Positions 46,055-55,077 of a stretch of 64,000 bases of DNA are shown piece after piece. The notes beneath the pieces were generated by a model. That model had not been told where the DNA came from and did not search any database. It saw only the letters and a program-made list of their open reading frames with translations. The stretch's first letter is position 1; the number at the start of each line of letters is the position of its first letter. The stretch comes from Sinorhizobium terangae. GTDB lineage: Bacteria > Pseudomonadota > Alphaproteobacteria > Rhizobiales > Rhizobiaceae. The position numbers and the translations under genes are program-made. The stretch lies in contig NZ_WITC01000124.1 in NCBI RefSeq assembly GCF_009601505.1, positions 1-64,000 on the forward strand, written 5' to 3'.

Positions 46055-48163
46055 CTATAATCTCAGGAGCCACGCCTCTACCTTCCCTTTGCCCTTGACT
46101 TCGATTGTGCCGCGCGGCTCGAAGACGAACTGGCCTTTGAGCTTTTCGTAGACCGCGCGCGTAACCTGGATCGAGTTGGGAATGCCGCCTGTTTCCATCC
46201 GGCTCGCGAGGTTCACGGTGTCGCCCCAAAGATCGTAGATGTATTTGCTCTTGCCGATAACGCCGGCCACGACAGGGCCGGTGTTGATGCCCACCCTGAT
46301 GCTGAGCGAGGCGTTGTGTTCCAGCGCGTGCTCGCGGGTAATGTGTACCATGCGGATGGCCATGCGAACCATGCGCTCGGCGTGGTCGGCCGTGGGAACG
46401 GGTAGGCCGCACACCGCCATATAGGCATCGCCCACCGTCTTGATCTTCTCGACGCCGAGATCTTGAGCAGAAGCGTCGAAGCGGGTGAAGAGACCGTTGA
46501 GCAGGGTCACGACATCCTGCGGCGGCATATCAGACGTCAGCTCCGTGAAGCCGACGATATCAGCAAAAGCGACAGTGACCTCCGCAAAGCCATCGGCGAT
46601 CCCCACCTCACCACTGCGGAGCCGGTTGGCGATCGGTGCCGGTAGCACGTTCAGCAGCAGCTGCTCGTTCTCGCGATTCTTCTCCTCGATCGCGACGTTC
46701 TTCAGTCGAATATCCTCGACCATGCCATTGAAGGCGGAGCAAAGCTGGCCGATCTCGTCGCCCGTGCGGACCGGGACGCTGGCTCCGTAGTCGCCGGCGG
46801 CGAAGCGTTTCACCCCTGCGGTGAGCTCGCGTAGTGGCTGAAGCAGCGCATGCGAAAGCCACGCGGCCGCGACTGCCACCACCAGCGCCGCCAGTCCTCC
46901 GACCACCATCAGATCCCGGCGCAGCCGATCGATCGGCGCAAAGGCTTCGGCGCTGTCGATCTTGGCGACAAGCCCCCACTTGACGTCGTGAATTGCGAGT
47001 GGCCCCCATGAAGCGAGCGTCGGAACGCCACGGTAGCCGATGATCTCGCCAGTACCCTCGACGCCGGCCAGTGCCGCCCTAGTGGCCTGGGTGTCGATGC
47101 GCTGATGCAGCACGGGCGTCCCGTAGCGCCGGATGGCCGACATCTCGCTCTCCGGGCTGCCTACGGCGCGGAGTTCGGCGAAGTAGCCGTCGAGATTCTC
47201 GTAGAACGCGCGTGGGGCCGAGCGAACCAGATAGTCCGGCCCGACGAGATATGCCTCGCCCGTGTTGCCAAATCCGTCCTGCCGCCAGCGGCGGCCGCCG
47301 GTAACGACGTTGTCGATCTCCTCATTCGACAGTTGCGCGATCAGCACGCCGATGACGACGCCCTTGTCGATAATCGGCGCGCCCATGAAGGCGATTGGTG
47401 CGCCGCCTGACGGCTCATACGGCGCGAAATCCGCAAGGCAGACAGCCGACTGGTCGGGGGCCAGCGAGCAGCGGGCGACCGCGGCTGCAACGTTTGAGCG
47501 GCGGTACGGACCGAACTGGAGGGATGTGGTGAAGTCCGTCTCCTTCTGGACGGTGTAGATCAGCCGGCCCGATTTGGGGTCGGCCACCATGAAGTCGAAG
47601 AATCCGACCGTTGTGGCAGCCGCCCGCATCAGCGGATGATAGATGGCGTGCAGCCGGCTGTATTCGCTGCCGTCACCGGCGTCGTCGAGAAGCCCGCGCC
47701 GTTCGGCCGGGTTCGGATTGGCCACGATGTAGTGGTACTGCAGATAGTGAGGGGCTCCGCCGACCGGCAAGTAGTCCGACAGGGCCGGTTCCCTGCCCAA
47801 GATGCTCGTCATTTGCGGAATGAAATTCTCGGCATACCAGTCGCTCACCTTCCGGTCCATTTCGGGGTGATATGCCTGCCCGGTCGAGTTGTTCGACCGC
47901 GATCCGGAACTCGCGAGTTGATTCGACCACCATCTTCGAGGTGGCAAGGAGGCGCAATTCGGCCTGGATGGTGCGGAAGTAGGTCTCGATCTGGCGCGCT
48001 TTGGTCTGGCGGGCGGTCGTGAGCTGATCGAAGATTGCCTGCTCGAGGGCATCGCGGGCGCGGAAGTATCCGAGCACGGCCGTCAGCAGAACCGCGACCG
48101 CACCAAGCAGGACGAGAATCGCGCGGGGCGCGGTGTGCCGGTCACACCTTTGAAAGACATCAT
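46055..48163 (-). pseudogene. Class III adenylate cyclase with Cache-type sensor and HAMP, two compensating frameshifts
   Basis: The catalytic and sensor parts are open from about 47885 to 46055: a periplasmic Cache-like domain, a membrane helix (LMVVGGLAALVVAVAAAWLS), a HAMP domain, and a class III cyclase domain with VAFADIVGFTEL, KIKTVGDAYMA and YDLWGDTVNLASRM. All substrate residues (Lys, Asp) are canonical. The N-terminus is broken. ATGATG at 48163 is in the catalytic frame, but the membrane helix (ILVLLGAVAVLLTAVLGYF) and the next 70 residues, to about 47890, are in another frame. Two opposite shifts restore the frame. Either the gene is decayed or the sequence has errors. Confidence 0.65.
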
Positions 48164-48504
48164 CGACCTCTAATCCACACGCGAGGTTTTTTGGGCAGGC
48201 AGCACCGGCGATGACAGCGTTTGGTCAGGTCGTTGCAGGTAACGTCTGCCACCGATGACAGAGTACTGAAGTCGCGGCCCGATGGCAGTACATTTTCAGG
48301 TCGACAGGGGCCTACATGAACAGGGTTGCCAACTCCGCCCTTTCAATCTGACGCGGTCACGCAAGTGCCCGATCTCTCACGCGCGAACGTCTGCACTGTA
48401 CTGAATTCGCCATTTGGGGCCGATTGCGCCAAACAGCTGCTCACGCGTGCGGCTGGAATCCAGCACCCCCCGAGTCGATGCAGCCAGCCAAGGACGACCA
48501 ACGC
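48164..48504. other. Gap between the two cyclase genes
   Basis: About 340 bp on the promoter side of the frameshifted cyclase. I see no gene, repeat or strong promoter. The promoter of the frameshifted cyclase should lie here. Confidence 0.35.
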
Positions 48505-50472
48505 CTACGCCGCCGTTCCGGTTTGCGCTTCGTCCATTTTCACTTCGGCGACAGGGCCCGCTGCCAGGACCTCGTAGATGTCCAAGGCAGTTGCCCGCCC
48601 CTTGGCCTGTGCCGAGCCGAGTGGACGGAATGTGATGACGTCCCGACATTGTGCCACGACCGCGCCGCTCGCCATGATCGTCGTGCCGTAATTCTTGTTC
48701 ATGCCTTCAAGCCGCGAGGCGACATTCACCGTGTCGCCCATCGCCGTATATTGCAGCCGCTCCTTCGCGCCGACGCTGCCGACGACGGCGGTGCCGGTAT
48801 GAATGCCGAAACGGGTGCGGAATTCCGGAAGGCCCTTGGCCTTCTGCTTTTCGTTGAATGCCTGCAGCCTCTCCTCGACGGCGAGAGCGCAGCGACAGGC
48901 GTGTTCGGCGTGGCGTTCGTCGGCGATCGGCGCGTTCCACATGGCGAAGACCGAGTCGCCGAGGAACTGGATGATGGTGCCGTTGTGGGCATGCACTGTT
49001 TCGCTGAAAATGTCGAAATATTCCGAAAGCATCGCCACCACCTCCTCCGGCGCGTGGCGCTCGCTGATCGTGGTGAAATCGTAGATGTCCGTGAAAAGCG
49101 CCGTCACTTCCTGACGCCAGGCGGCGCGGCCGCCGAATTGCCCGGACTCGATGCCTCGGCGCACCAGTTCCTTGGGCACGTAGAGTGCGAAGGTGAAGAT
49201 CGCGTCGCGGGCCTTGTTCATCGCGCCATTGAGCGTCGAGATCTCCGTGACGTGCGACGGCACGTCGATCGGCGTGGTGAAGTCGAGATCCTGCAGCCGG
49301 TTGGCGCTGGCGGTCAGCTGGTGCAGGGACTTCGTGATCAGATGCGCGAGAACGAGAGCGCTGAGGACGGCAAGCACCACGACGGCACCCGAAACCGCGA
49401 GGCCCTGGAGCAGGGCGGTGTTGGCCGTCGCCATCAGCTCGTCGAGAGGGGCGGCGACGACGACCCGATGTCCGGAAAGCAGCAGGGCCGATGCCAGCGG
49501 CGTCACCACCACGAGATAGGTGCGATCGCCGACATCGACGAAGCTTGCCTTGCCCGGGGGAGGCGGATTGAGCCGGATGCTTTCGATGAGGGGATCGTTT
49601 TGCGGCGCAGCGACCGGGTCATACTTCTGTTTTGCCGCCATGATACGCCGCATCATGGCGGGATCGGAGTGGATGATCGGCCGCCCGACTGCGTCGAGAA
49701 TGAACGAAACGGAGCCGTCGGTGAGCCGCTCGCGCGACAGGAAGTCGGTGATCGTGTCGAGAACGACGTCGGCGCCGATGACGATCTTTCCGTTCCCGTG
49801 ATGGGCTTGCGATATCGTCATTCCGAGCTTGCCGGTCGTGGCCATTTCGTAAGGCCCGGTCGGTACGGGAACTTTCCCGTCGACGGCTGCCTGATACCAG
49901 GGGCGGGTTTGCGGGTCGAAGCCAGTCGGCGTTGACCGGCGTTCGGCGAATTGTATGCCGGCTGCATCTAGAAACAGGACGCGGTTGACGGGCTTTCCTT
50001 CGGCGTCCTTTTCCATGGAGCGCACGGCAAGCGTCGCGCCGCGCGGCGCATCGAGCGCCATGCGCCACGCCGGCATCGCCAGATCGACGACCTGGAAGAA
50101 CGTGCCATCTGGATAGCCGACATAGATGCCATCGATATGCGGAGACCGCATGATGCCTTCGCGCATGATCGCGATCTTGTCGTTCAGGCGCTCCGGGGGA
50201 GGCACGAGGAAGGAATTCGCCACCGACGCCACAAGGCTGACCAATGCCGAGGTGTCGCCGGAAAGGACCCCGAGCCGGTCGACGAGTCGACCGACAAAGG
50301 CGCGCATGTTCGTTTCGGCATCTTCGATCGCGGCATCGCGCGAGCGACGGTAATCAAGGCCGACCAGCGTTGCGGATACCACGATGAGCATGGCAACCAT
50401 CACGAGGGCAAACAGGGATCGGAGAGAATGCGTCCAGATCGCGGGGTGCCTGTTCTCGTCGGAGCCGCGCAT
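48505..50472 (-). CDS. Class III nucleotidyl cyclase with Cache sensor and HAMP
   Basis: A 655-residue membrane protein: helix near residues 17-37 (LFALVMVAMLIVVSATLVGL), a periplasmic dCache-like domain (YVGYPDGTFFQVVD ... QTRPWYQAA), a second helix (GLAVSGAVVVLAVLSALVLA), HAMP, then a C-terminal cyclase domain. Metal-binding Asp residues are in LFTDIYDFT and FLGDSVFAMW. The usual substrate-specifying Lys is Gln (IIQFLGD), and its partner position is Thr (YTAMGDTVN). It follows in tandem with another cyclase of the same plan. S. meliloti has many such cyclases. The signal is unknown. Confidence 0.88.
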   Translation of the reverse strand: MRGSDENRHPAIWTHSLRSLFALVMVAMLIVVSATLVGLDYRRSRDAAIEDAETNMRAFVGRLVDRLGVLSGDTSALVSLVASVANSFLVPPPERLNDKIAIMREGIMRSPHIDGIYVGYPDGTFFQVVDLAMPAWRMALDAPRGATLAVRSMEKDAEGKPVNRVLFLDAAGIQFAERRSTPTGFDPQTRPWYQAAVDGKVPVPTGPYEMATTGKLGMTISQAHHGNGKIVIGADVVLDTITDFLSRERLTDGSVSFILDAVGRPIIHSDPAMMRRIMAAKQKYDPVAAPQNDPLIESIRLNPPPPGKASFVDVGDRTYLVVVTPLASALLLSGHRVVVAAPLDELMATANTALLQGLAVSGAVVVLAVLSALVLAHLITKSLHQLTASANRLQDLDFTTPIDVPSHVTEISTLNGAMNKARDAIFTFALYVPKELVRRGIESGQFGGRAAWRQEVTALFTDIYDFTTISERHAPEEVVAMLSEYFDIFSETVHAHNGTIIQFLGDSVFAMWNAPIADERHAEHACRCALAVEERLQAFNEKQKAKGLPEFRTRFGIHTGTAVVGSVGAKERLQYTAMGDTVNVASRLEGMNKNYGTTIMASGAVVAQCRDVITFRPLGSAQAKGRATALDIYEVLAAGPVAEVKMDEAQTGTAA

Positions 50473-50659
50473 GCGTTTTCCCGTTTGTGAGTTCGCCGTC
50501 AATCTGCAGCATTGCACGGCGTTTGCATAGAACTTGTTAATTGGCGAGCCGGGGAGCTAAGGAGGTCCTCGGCCCGCTCCATAAAGCGTAAGCTATTGCT
50601 TACGGTCGTCGGGCGCCACGTGAGCTTGCCTGCGGCCGCCTAAAGCAGAATCCGCCCGG

Positions 50660-50986
50660 CTAATAGTTCAAGCCGCGCTTTTGCCGTTCGAGCGAGGGTG
50701 GCAGTCGACTTCCCCTGAAGACCGGACCATCACCCTCGCGGCATTTGTAGACCGTGTCGTAGCCCGGCCCACGCGAGGACTCGAACGGCGCCCAGCGGTC
50801 GACGAAGACCTGCTCGCAAGCCACCCTCGGCGGATCCTGCAACGGATCCTCGGCCCGGACGCCCGGAAGGTCATTATAGGCTTGAGCAAACTGCGGCGCG
50901 CCTTCTGTCGCAAGCGCAGCGCCTGTCGAGATCTCCAGGAGGAAGGCAGTGGAGGCAGGCACCAGGACGGATCGAAGCGAAATCAT
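50660..50986 (-). CDS. Small exported protein of unknown function
   Basis: A 108-residue protein with a probable signal peptide (LVPASTAFLLEISTGAALAT) followed by about 80 residues with two cysteines (VACEQVF and YKCREGDG), which could form a disulfide. The central part reads VDRWAPFESSRGPGYDTVYK. I do not recognise the family. The gene is divergent from the exonuclease gene. Confidence is limited by its size, but the signal peptide and paired Cys support it. Confidence 0.6.
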   Translation of the reverse strand: MISLRSVLVPASTAFLLEISTGAALATEGAPQFAQAYNDLPGVRAEDPLQDPPRVACEQVFVDRWAPFESSRGPGYDTVYKCREGDGPVFRGSRLPPSLERQKRGLNY

Positions 50987-51114
50987 GCTCTCGGGCTTTC
51001 TGAGGAGGGGATCGGCAGGACCGGACGGGAAATGTACGGTATTGCCTCCGGCAAACTTGCGCTATAGGCCAACTGTGTTCCAATTCACTTGACTGGTTGA
51101 TCTGGGGATTTTCG

Positions 51115-51741
51115 ATGGCGAATGCAATACGGTTCCACGAAGGCGATATTTCCGCGGCCGATGCGGCCCGCTACACCGGCGCGATCGCCATCGACACGGA
51201 AACGCTCGGCCTCATCCCCCGCCGCGACCGGTTGTGCGTGGTGCAGCTGTCGCCAGGTGACGGTACCGCCGACGTGATCCGCATCGCCGCCGGTCAGAAA
51301 GAAGCGCCGAACCTCGTTGCGATGCTCGCCGATCCGGCGCGCCTGAAGATCTTCCACTTCGGCCGCTTCGATATCGCCGTGCTCTTCCACACTTTCGGGG
51401 TGACGACGACGCCCGTCTTCTGCACCAAGATCGCTTCACGGCTGACGCGCACCTATACCGACCGGCATGGGCTGAAGGATAATCTCAAGGAATTGCTCGA
51501 CATCGACATTTCCAAGCAGCAGCAGTCCTCGGATTGGGCGGCCGATATTCTTTCACCGGCCCAGCTGGAATATGCCGCTTCCGACGTGCTTCACCTGCAT
51601 GCGCTGCGCGACAAGTTGACGGCACGCCTCCTGCGCGATGGCCGCATGGAGCATGCCGAGGCCTGCTTCGCCTTCCTGCCGACACGCGCGAAGCTCGATC
51701 TGCTCGGCTGGGAAGAAACGGACATTTTTGCGCATAGCTGA
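51115..51741 (+). CDS. RNase D-like 3'-5' exonuclease
   Basis: A 208-residue protein with one DEDDy exonuclease domain. Motif I is AIDTETLGL, motif II is FHFGRFDIAVLFH, and motif III, YAASDVLHLHAL, carries the catalytic Tyr and Asp. E. coli RNase D is longer because of two HRDC domains; those are missing here, as in other short alphaproteobacterial RNase D proteins. It trims the 3' ends of structured RNAs, probably tRNA precursors. A short hydrophobic extension upstream (from 51097) is less likely to be the start. Confidence 0.9.
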   Translation: MANAIRFHEGDISAADAARYTGAIAIDTETLGLIPRRDRLCVVQLSPGDGTADVIRIAAGQKEAPNLVAMLADPARLKIFHFGRFDIAVLFHTFGVTTTPVFCTKIASRLTRTYTDRHGLKDNLKELLDIDISKQQQSSDWAADILSPAQLEYAASDVLHLHALRDKLTARLLRDGRMEHAEACFAFLPTRAKLDLLGWEETDIFAHS

Positions 51742-51744
51742 TGT

Positions 51745-52176
51745 TCACGGTATCAGCCACAGGACGGCGGCATAGCGCGCCGCCTTGCCGAGCGTCACGA
51801 AGATCAGAAACAGCGTGAGCGGCGTCTTCAGCAGCCCGGCGACAAGCGTCAGCGGATCGCCGACGACCGGCAGCCAGGAAAAAAGCAGGACGGGCCGGCC
51901 ATAGCGCTGGAACAGCGCTTCGGCCTTCCGCCGCGCGGGCGGCGATACCGGAAACCAGCGGCGGTCCGCGAAACGGATGAGAAAGCGGCCGAGCGCGAAG
52001 TTTAGGACGGCGCCAAGCACGTTGCCCGCGGTCGCCGCCAGTAAGAGCGCTGTGCGGCTTGTCTCGCCGGCAAGCGCCGCCGCGACGACCGCCGCTTCCG
52101 AAAGGCCGAAGAGCAAGGTCGCCGACAGGAAGGCCGCGGCAAAGACGCCGGAGAGGATACCGAAGTCCAGGCTCAA
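51745..52176 (-). CDS. YqaA-family (DedA/VTT-like) membrane protein
   Basis: A 143-residue protein with about four membrane segments, such as FGILSGVFAAAFLSATLLFG. The family motifs are GNVLGAVLNFALGRFL and a glycine- and proline-rich LPVVGDPLTLVAGLL re-entrant part. Family members of the SNARE-associated Golgi/VTT fold include lipid scramblases and transporters. I start at TTG 52176, which overlaps the SelW stop as TTGA; the longer upstream frame is the SelW gene read in another frame. The pair is translationally coupled. Confidence 0.8.
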   Translation of the reverse strand: MSLDFGILSGVFAAAFLSATLLFGLSEAAVVAAALAGETSRTALLLAATAGNVLGAVLNFALGRFLIRFADRRWFPVSPPARRKAEALFQRYGRPVLLFSWLPVVGDPLTLVAGLLKTPLTLFLIFVTLGKAARYAAVLWLIP

Positions 52177-52454
52177 CTCCTGTCGACATGGCCGAGATCG
52201 CGGTCGGGCTCGATCACGTCGCGGATACGCTGCTTCAGCTGCTTCGGCCCGGGGAAGCCGCCGTCGCGCTTGCGCTCCCAGACGAGCTCGCCATCGACGC
52301 GGATCTCGAAATTGCCGCCCGTGCCGGGGATCAGCGCGACTTCGCCGAGCGCATCGCCAAAGGTCGACAGCAGCTCCTGCGCCATCCAGCCGGCGCGCAG
52401 CAGCCAGTTGCATTGGGTGCAGTAAAGGATCGTGACGCGAGGCTTTTCGCTCAT
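52173..52454 (-). CDS. SelW/SelT/SelH-family (Rdx) thioredoxin-like protein
   Basis: A 93-residue protein. The motif YCTQCNWLLRA places CxxC near the N-terminus, the redox site of this family; selenoprotein relatives use CxxU. GTGGNFEIRVDGELVWERK and GGFPGPKQLKQRIRDVI are family segments. The function is unclear beyond a thiol-redox role. CAGGAAG lies 8 nt before the ATG. Its TGA overlaps the start of the downstream YqaA gene. The two are often neighbours in rhizobia. Confidence 0.9.
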   Translation of the reverse strand: MSEKPRVTILYCTQCNWLLRAGWMAQELLSTFGDALGEVALIPGTGGNFEIRVDGELVWERKRDGGFPGPKQLKQRIRDVIEPDRDLGHVDRS

Positions 52455-52641
52455 CTCATGCTTCCTGTTTTGCATTGGATTTCAAACATATCGGCGCGCC
52501 GGGGTCGCAACAACCGGGCTTTCACGCACAGATCACATACATGTCAACTTTGATAGTCATGTTTTTATCGGAGGGAGCCTTGAATTGTGAACGGCGCTTG
52601 GCAAGAGAATTGCTGCAGTGCAACCGATTCCAGAGGAAATC

Positions 52642-53097
52642 ATGACCGACACCACCGCCACGACCGACCGCCCGCGTGCGATCCTGCCGGCACTCGAAAA
52701 GATCTATCTGCCGCTCGACACCTTCGCCGAAACGCTGCTGCGCGTGCTCGCGGGTGCGCTGCTCGTCACCCACGGTTACGGCAAGATCATCAATCCCTTC
52801 GGTGCCGTCGGCATGGTGGAAGGCCTTGGCTTCTATCCCGGCGTCTTCTGGTCGCCGCTCCTCTCCGCCACCGAATTCTTCGGCGGCATCTTCATCGCCA
52901 TCGGCTTTCTGACCCGCCCCGCCGCTTTCGCGGCCACCATCGTGCTGCTGGTCACCGTCTATTTCCATGGCATCGTGCAGGGCCAGGGCCTCGGCGGCGC
53001 CGAGAAATCGATCCTTTGGGCTGCAATCACCTTCTTCTTTGCCGTTCGTGGCGCCAACAGCCAGTCGGTGGACGCCAAGCTTGGCAAGCAGTTCTGA
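52642..53097 (+). CDS. DoxX-family membrane protein
   Basis: A 151-residue protein with four membrane helices: LRVLAGALLVTHGYGKII, FFGGIFIAIGFLTRPAAF, AATIVLLVTVYFHGIVQG and WAAITFFFAVRGA. DoxX proteins are small integral membrane proteins, some linked to sulfur or thiol-redox complexes; the function here is unknown. GAGGAAATC precedes the ATG; eight residues upstream in the longer frame are unlikely. It stands alone, convergent with the rnk-like gene. Confidence 0.85.
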   Translation: MTDTTATTDRPRAILPALEKIYLPLDTFAETLLRVLAGALLVTHGYGKIINPFGAVGMVEGLGFYPGVFWSPLLSATEFFGGIFIAIGFLTRPAAFAATIVLLVTVYFHGIVQGQGLGGAEKSILWAAITFFFAVRGANSQSVDAKLGKQF

Positions 53098-53148
53098 TCC
53101 TTAGACGCGGCCGCTCGCCGGCCGCGTCACTCCTCATCACGATCAACA

Positions 53149-53568
53149 TTATCGGGCGACGCTGCGGATCGTCATGCGATGCGCCTTTCCCGCCCGGTCG
53201 AGCCAGTCGATCGACTGTCCGACGGAAAGGCCGATCAGCGCCGCGCCGATCGGCGTCAGCACCGAAATTTTGCCCGCTTCGATATCGGCCTCGCCGGGAT
53301 AGACCAGCGTCACTTCCTTGGCAAAGCCATTGTCGGCGTCGAAGGCGACGATCGAGCCCATCTGCACGCTGTCCATCGGCAAGTCATATGTAGCGACGCG
53401 TGCCCGTTCGAGTTCCGAAAGCAGCGCCTCGGCGACATCGGGTATGCGGTCGAGCACCGACGAAGCGAGCGCAGTAAGGCGCGCGTGGTCCTCGGCATTG
53501 ATGATGATTGGTGGAAGTTTCGTGCGGGTTGCTTTATCCGCCATGATGAGATCCGTGCTTGGGCGCAT
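53149..53568 (-). CDS. Rnk-like GreA/GreB C-terminal domain protein
   Basis: A 139-residue protein like Rnk, the nucleoside diphosphate kinase regulator, which binds RNA polymerase. The short N-terminal coiled coil (INAEDHARLTALASSVL ...) lacks the long finger of GreA. The C-terminal GreA-like domain has VQMGSIVAFDADNGFAKEVT, VYPGEADIEAGKISVLTPIG and SVGQSIDWL. I chose ATG 53568 with GGAGG at good spacing; MADKATR at 53544 is the alternative. Its role in rhizobia is not established. Confidence 0.88.
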   Translation of the reverse strand: MRPSTDLIMADKATRTKLPPIIINAEDHARLTALASSVLDRIPDVAEALLSELERARVATYDLPMDSVQMGSIVAFDADNGFAKEVTLVYPGEADIEAGKISVLTPIGAALIGLSVGQSIDWLDRAGKAHRMTIRSVAR

Positions 53569-53603
53569 GGTCGCCTCCACCACCTGTTTCCTCGAAGAGA
53601 AAT

Positions 53604-53666
53604 ACATGCGGCAATTCAATTGCTGCAGCGTTTTGCGCCCTCTGACGAGGCCCGCGGCGCTACAGA
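53604..53666 (+). repeat. R1 repeat, copy 10 (degenerate)
   Basis: ACATGCGGCAATTCAATTGC then TGCAGCGTTTTGCGCCC and CGCGGCGCTACAG. The linker has lost AAGTG. The inner stem is imperfect. Confidence 0.65.
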
Positions 53667-54005
53667 GGCGCCATGATCGCGATTGTTCCTATGAAATGTT
53701 TTGCGCTCGCCGCACTCCGGTCTGTGGAATGGCCGCAGACGGTCTCAATGCGAAAGGCTCCCCTTCCCCGGAGAGCGCACGCATCCGGGCCGGGGTCATG
53801 TTCCTGCGATAGGGCAGACCCGGAAAGAACAGCGGAAATGGATCGCAAGCGTCGGCATGGACCAAAGGTCGGAAAGTTCGCCGGCGAAGTCAAGGCCGCC
53901 ATTCGCCTCTTGAACAGTGGCGGCGGCCGTGGTCAATCTAGCCCGCGGCGGTCGCCTCTCCGGCCGTCCGTCGTGCGGCAACGCAATCTCGGAGGAGGTT
54001 TGGTC
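53667..54005. other. Intergenic region upstream of the GFA gene
   Basis: About 340 bp with no gene that I can support. GGAGG lies about 10 nt before the next start codon. Open frames here have no ribosome site or family match. Confidence 0.35.
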
Positions 54006-54497
54006 ATGAGCGAAGCGATTGAGGGCGGATGCTTTTGCGGTCGCATCCGTTATCGGCTGAAGGCGCGGCCGATGTTTGTCCACTGTTGCCATTGCAGCGA
54101 TTGCCAGCGGCAGGTGGGAAGCGCTTTCGCGATCAACGGCATCATCGAGGCGGAAAACGTCGAAATGCTCAAGGGCGAGCCCGTGATGGTCTCACTGTCG
54201 ACCGACAGCGGCCGCCCGCACGACGTCTATCGCTGTGCCGACTGCCAGTCAGCGCTCTGGAGCGACTATGGCCGCCGCAACTGGCTGACCTTCGTCCGCA
54301 TCGCAACGCTCGACCGGCCATCGGATTTTCCGCCGGACGTGCACATCTATACGCGCTCGAAACTCGACTGGGTGGCGTTGCCGGCGGGCGCCAAGGCATT
54401 CGAGGAATATTACGACATGCAGGCGCTGTGGCCGAAGGAGAGCCTGGAGCGGCGCGATCGCGCCTATGCCAAGTCGAAAGGACAGGCGCGCCCATGA
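54006..54497 (+). CDS. GFA-family zinc protein (formaldehyde-activating enzyme-like)
   Basis: A 163-residue protein. Cysteine pairs follow the GFA pattern: GGCFCGRIRYRLK, CCHCSDCQRQVGSAFAIN and YRCADCQSALW. They hold two zinc ions in the CENP-V/GFA fold. Many GFA-like proteins are not formaldehyde-activating, so the substrate is open. GGAGG precedes the ATG. Its stop overlaps the next start (ATGA), so the acetyltransferase is translationally coupled. Confidence 0.9.
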   Translation: MSEAIEGGCFCGRIRYRLKARPMFVHCCHCSDCQRQVGSAFAINGIIEAENVEMLKGEPVMVSLSTDSGRPHDVYRCADCQSALWSDYGRRNWLTFVRIATLDRPSDFPPDVHIYTRSKLDWVALPAGAKAFEEYYDMQALWPKESLERRDRAYAKSKGQARP

Positions 54498-55042
54498 CGG
54501 GAAGCGAGCGTGAAAAAATGGCGGCGGGCGAGTGGTACCGCTGCCTCGATCCGGAACTCGACCAATTGCGTGATCGAGCGCGCAAGGCGGTTCACCAGCA
54601 CAATACGCTCACGCCGGACGAGCGCGGCAGTCTGGCCCCGGCCTTGAGGGAGCTCTTTGCCGCCGCTGCCGCCGACGCCTTCGTCGAGGCGCCGTTCCAT
54701 TGTTCCTACGGCATCAACATTGAACTCGGCGCCCGCGTCTACCTGAACGCCGGCTGCACCATCCTCGACAGCGCGCCCGTCGTCATCGGCACCGATACGA
54801 TGCTGGGACCGGGCGTGCACATCTATTGCGCCGAACACCACAAGGACCCGGCGTTGCGCCGCGAGGGGTTGGAAACCGCCCGCCCCGTGACGATCGGCGA
54901 AAACGTCTGGATCGGCGGCGGCGCGATCATTCTCGCCGGAGTGACGATCGGTGACGGCGCGATCGTCGGATCGGGCGCGGTGGTGACGCGGGATGTGGCG
55001 CCGGGTACGACGGTGGTGGGGAATCCGGCGCGGGTTCGGTAG
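54494..55042 (+). CDS. Maltose O-acetyltransferase-like (Maa/NodL family) acetyltransferase
   Basis: A 182-residue protein. The N-terminal MAC domain (EKMAAGEWYRCLDPELDQL) is followed by a left-handed beta-helix of hexapeptide repeats, for example GVTIGDGAIVGSGAVVTRDV. The active-site His is in CAEHHKD. Maa, LacA and NodL acetylate sugars or Nod-factor chitin oligomers; the substrate is not known, and no nod gene is near. The start ATG overlaps the stop of the GFA gene as ATGA. Confidence 0.9.
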   Translation: MTGSEREKMAAGEWYRCLDPELDQLRDRARKAVHQHNTLTPDERGSLAPALRELFAAAAADAFVEAPFHCSYGINIELGARVYLNAGCTILDSAPVVIGTDTMLGPGVHIYCAEHHKDPALRREGLETARPVTIGENVWIGGGAIILAGVTIGDGAIVGSGAVVTRDVAPGTTVVGNPARVR

Positions 55043-55077
55043 TCACGCTCGAAGGAAAGAACAGGGGACTTTTGTCA

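Noticed and set aside
53673-54005. Open frame upstream of the GFA domain (about 110 codons)
   Set aside because: There is no domain, and the GFA protein has its own GGAGG and ATG at 54006.
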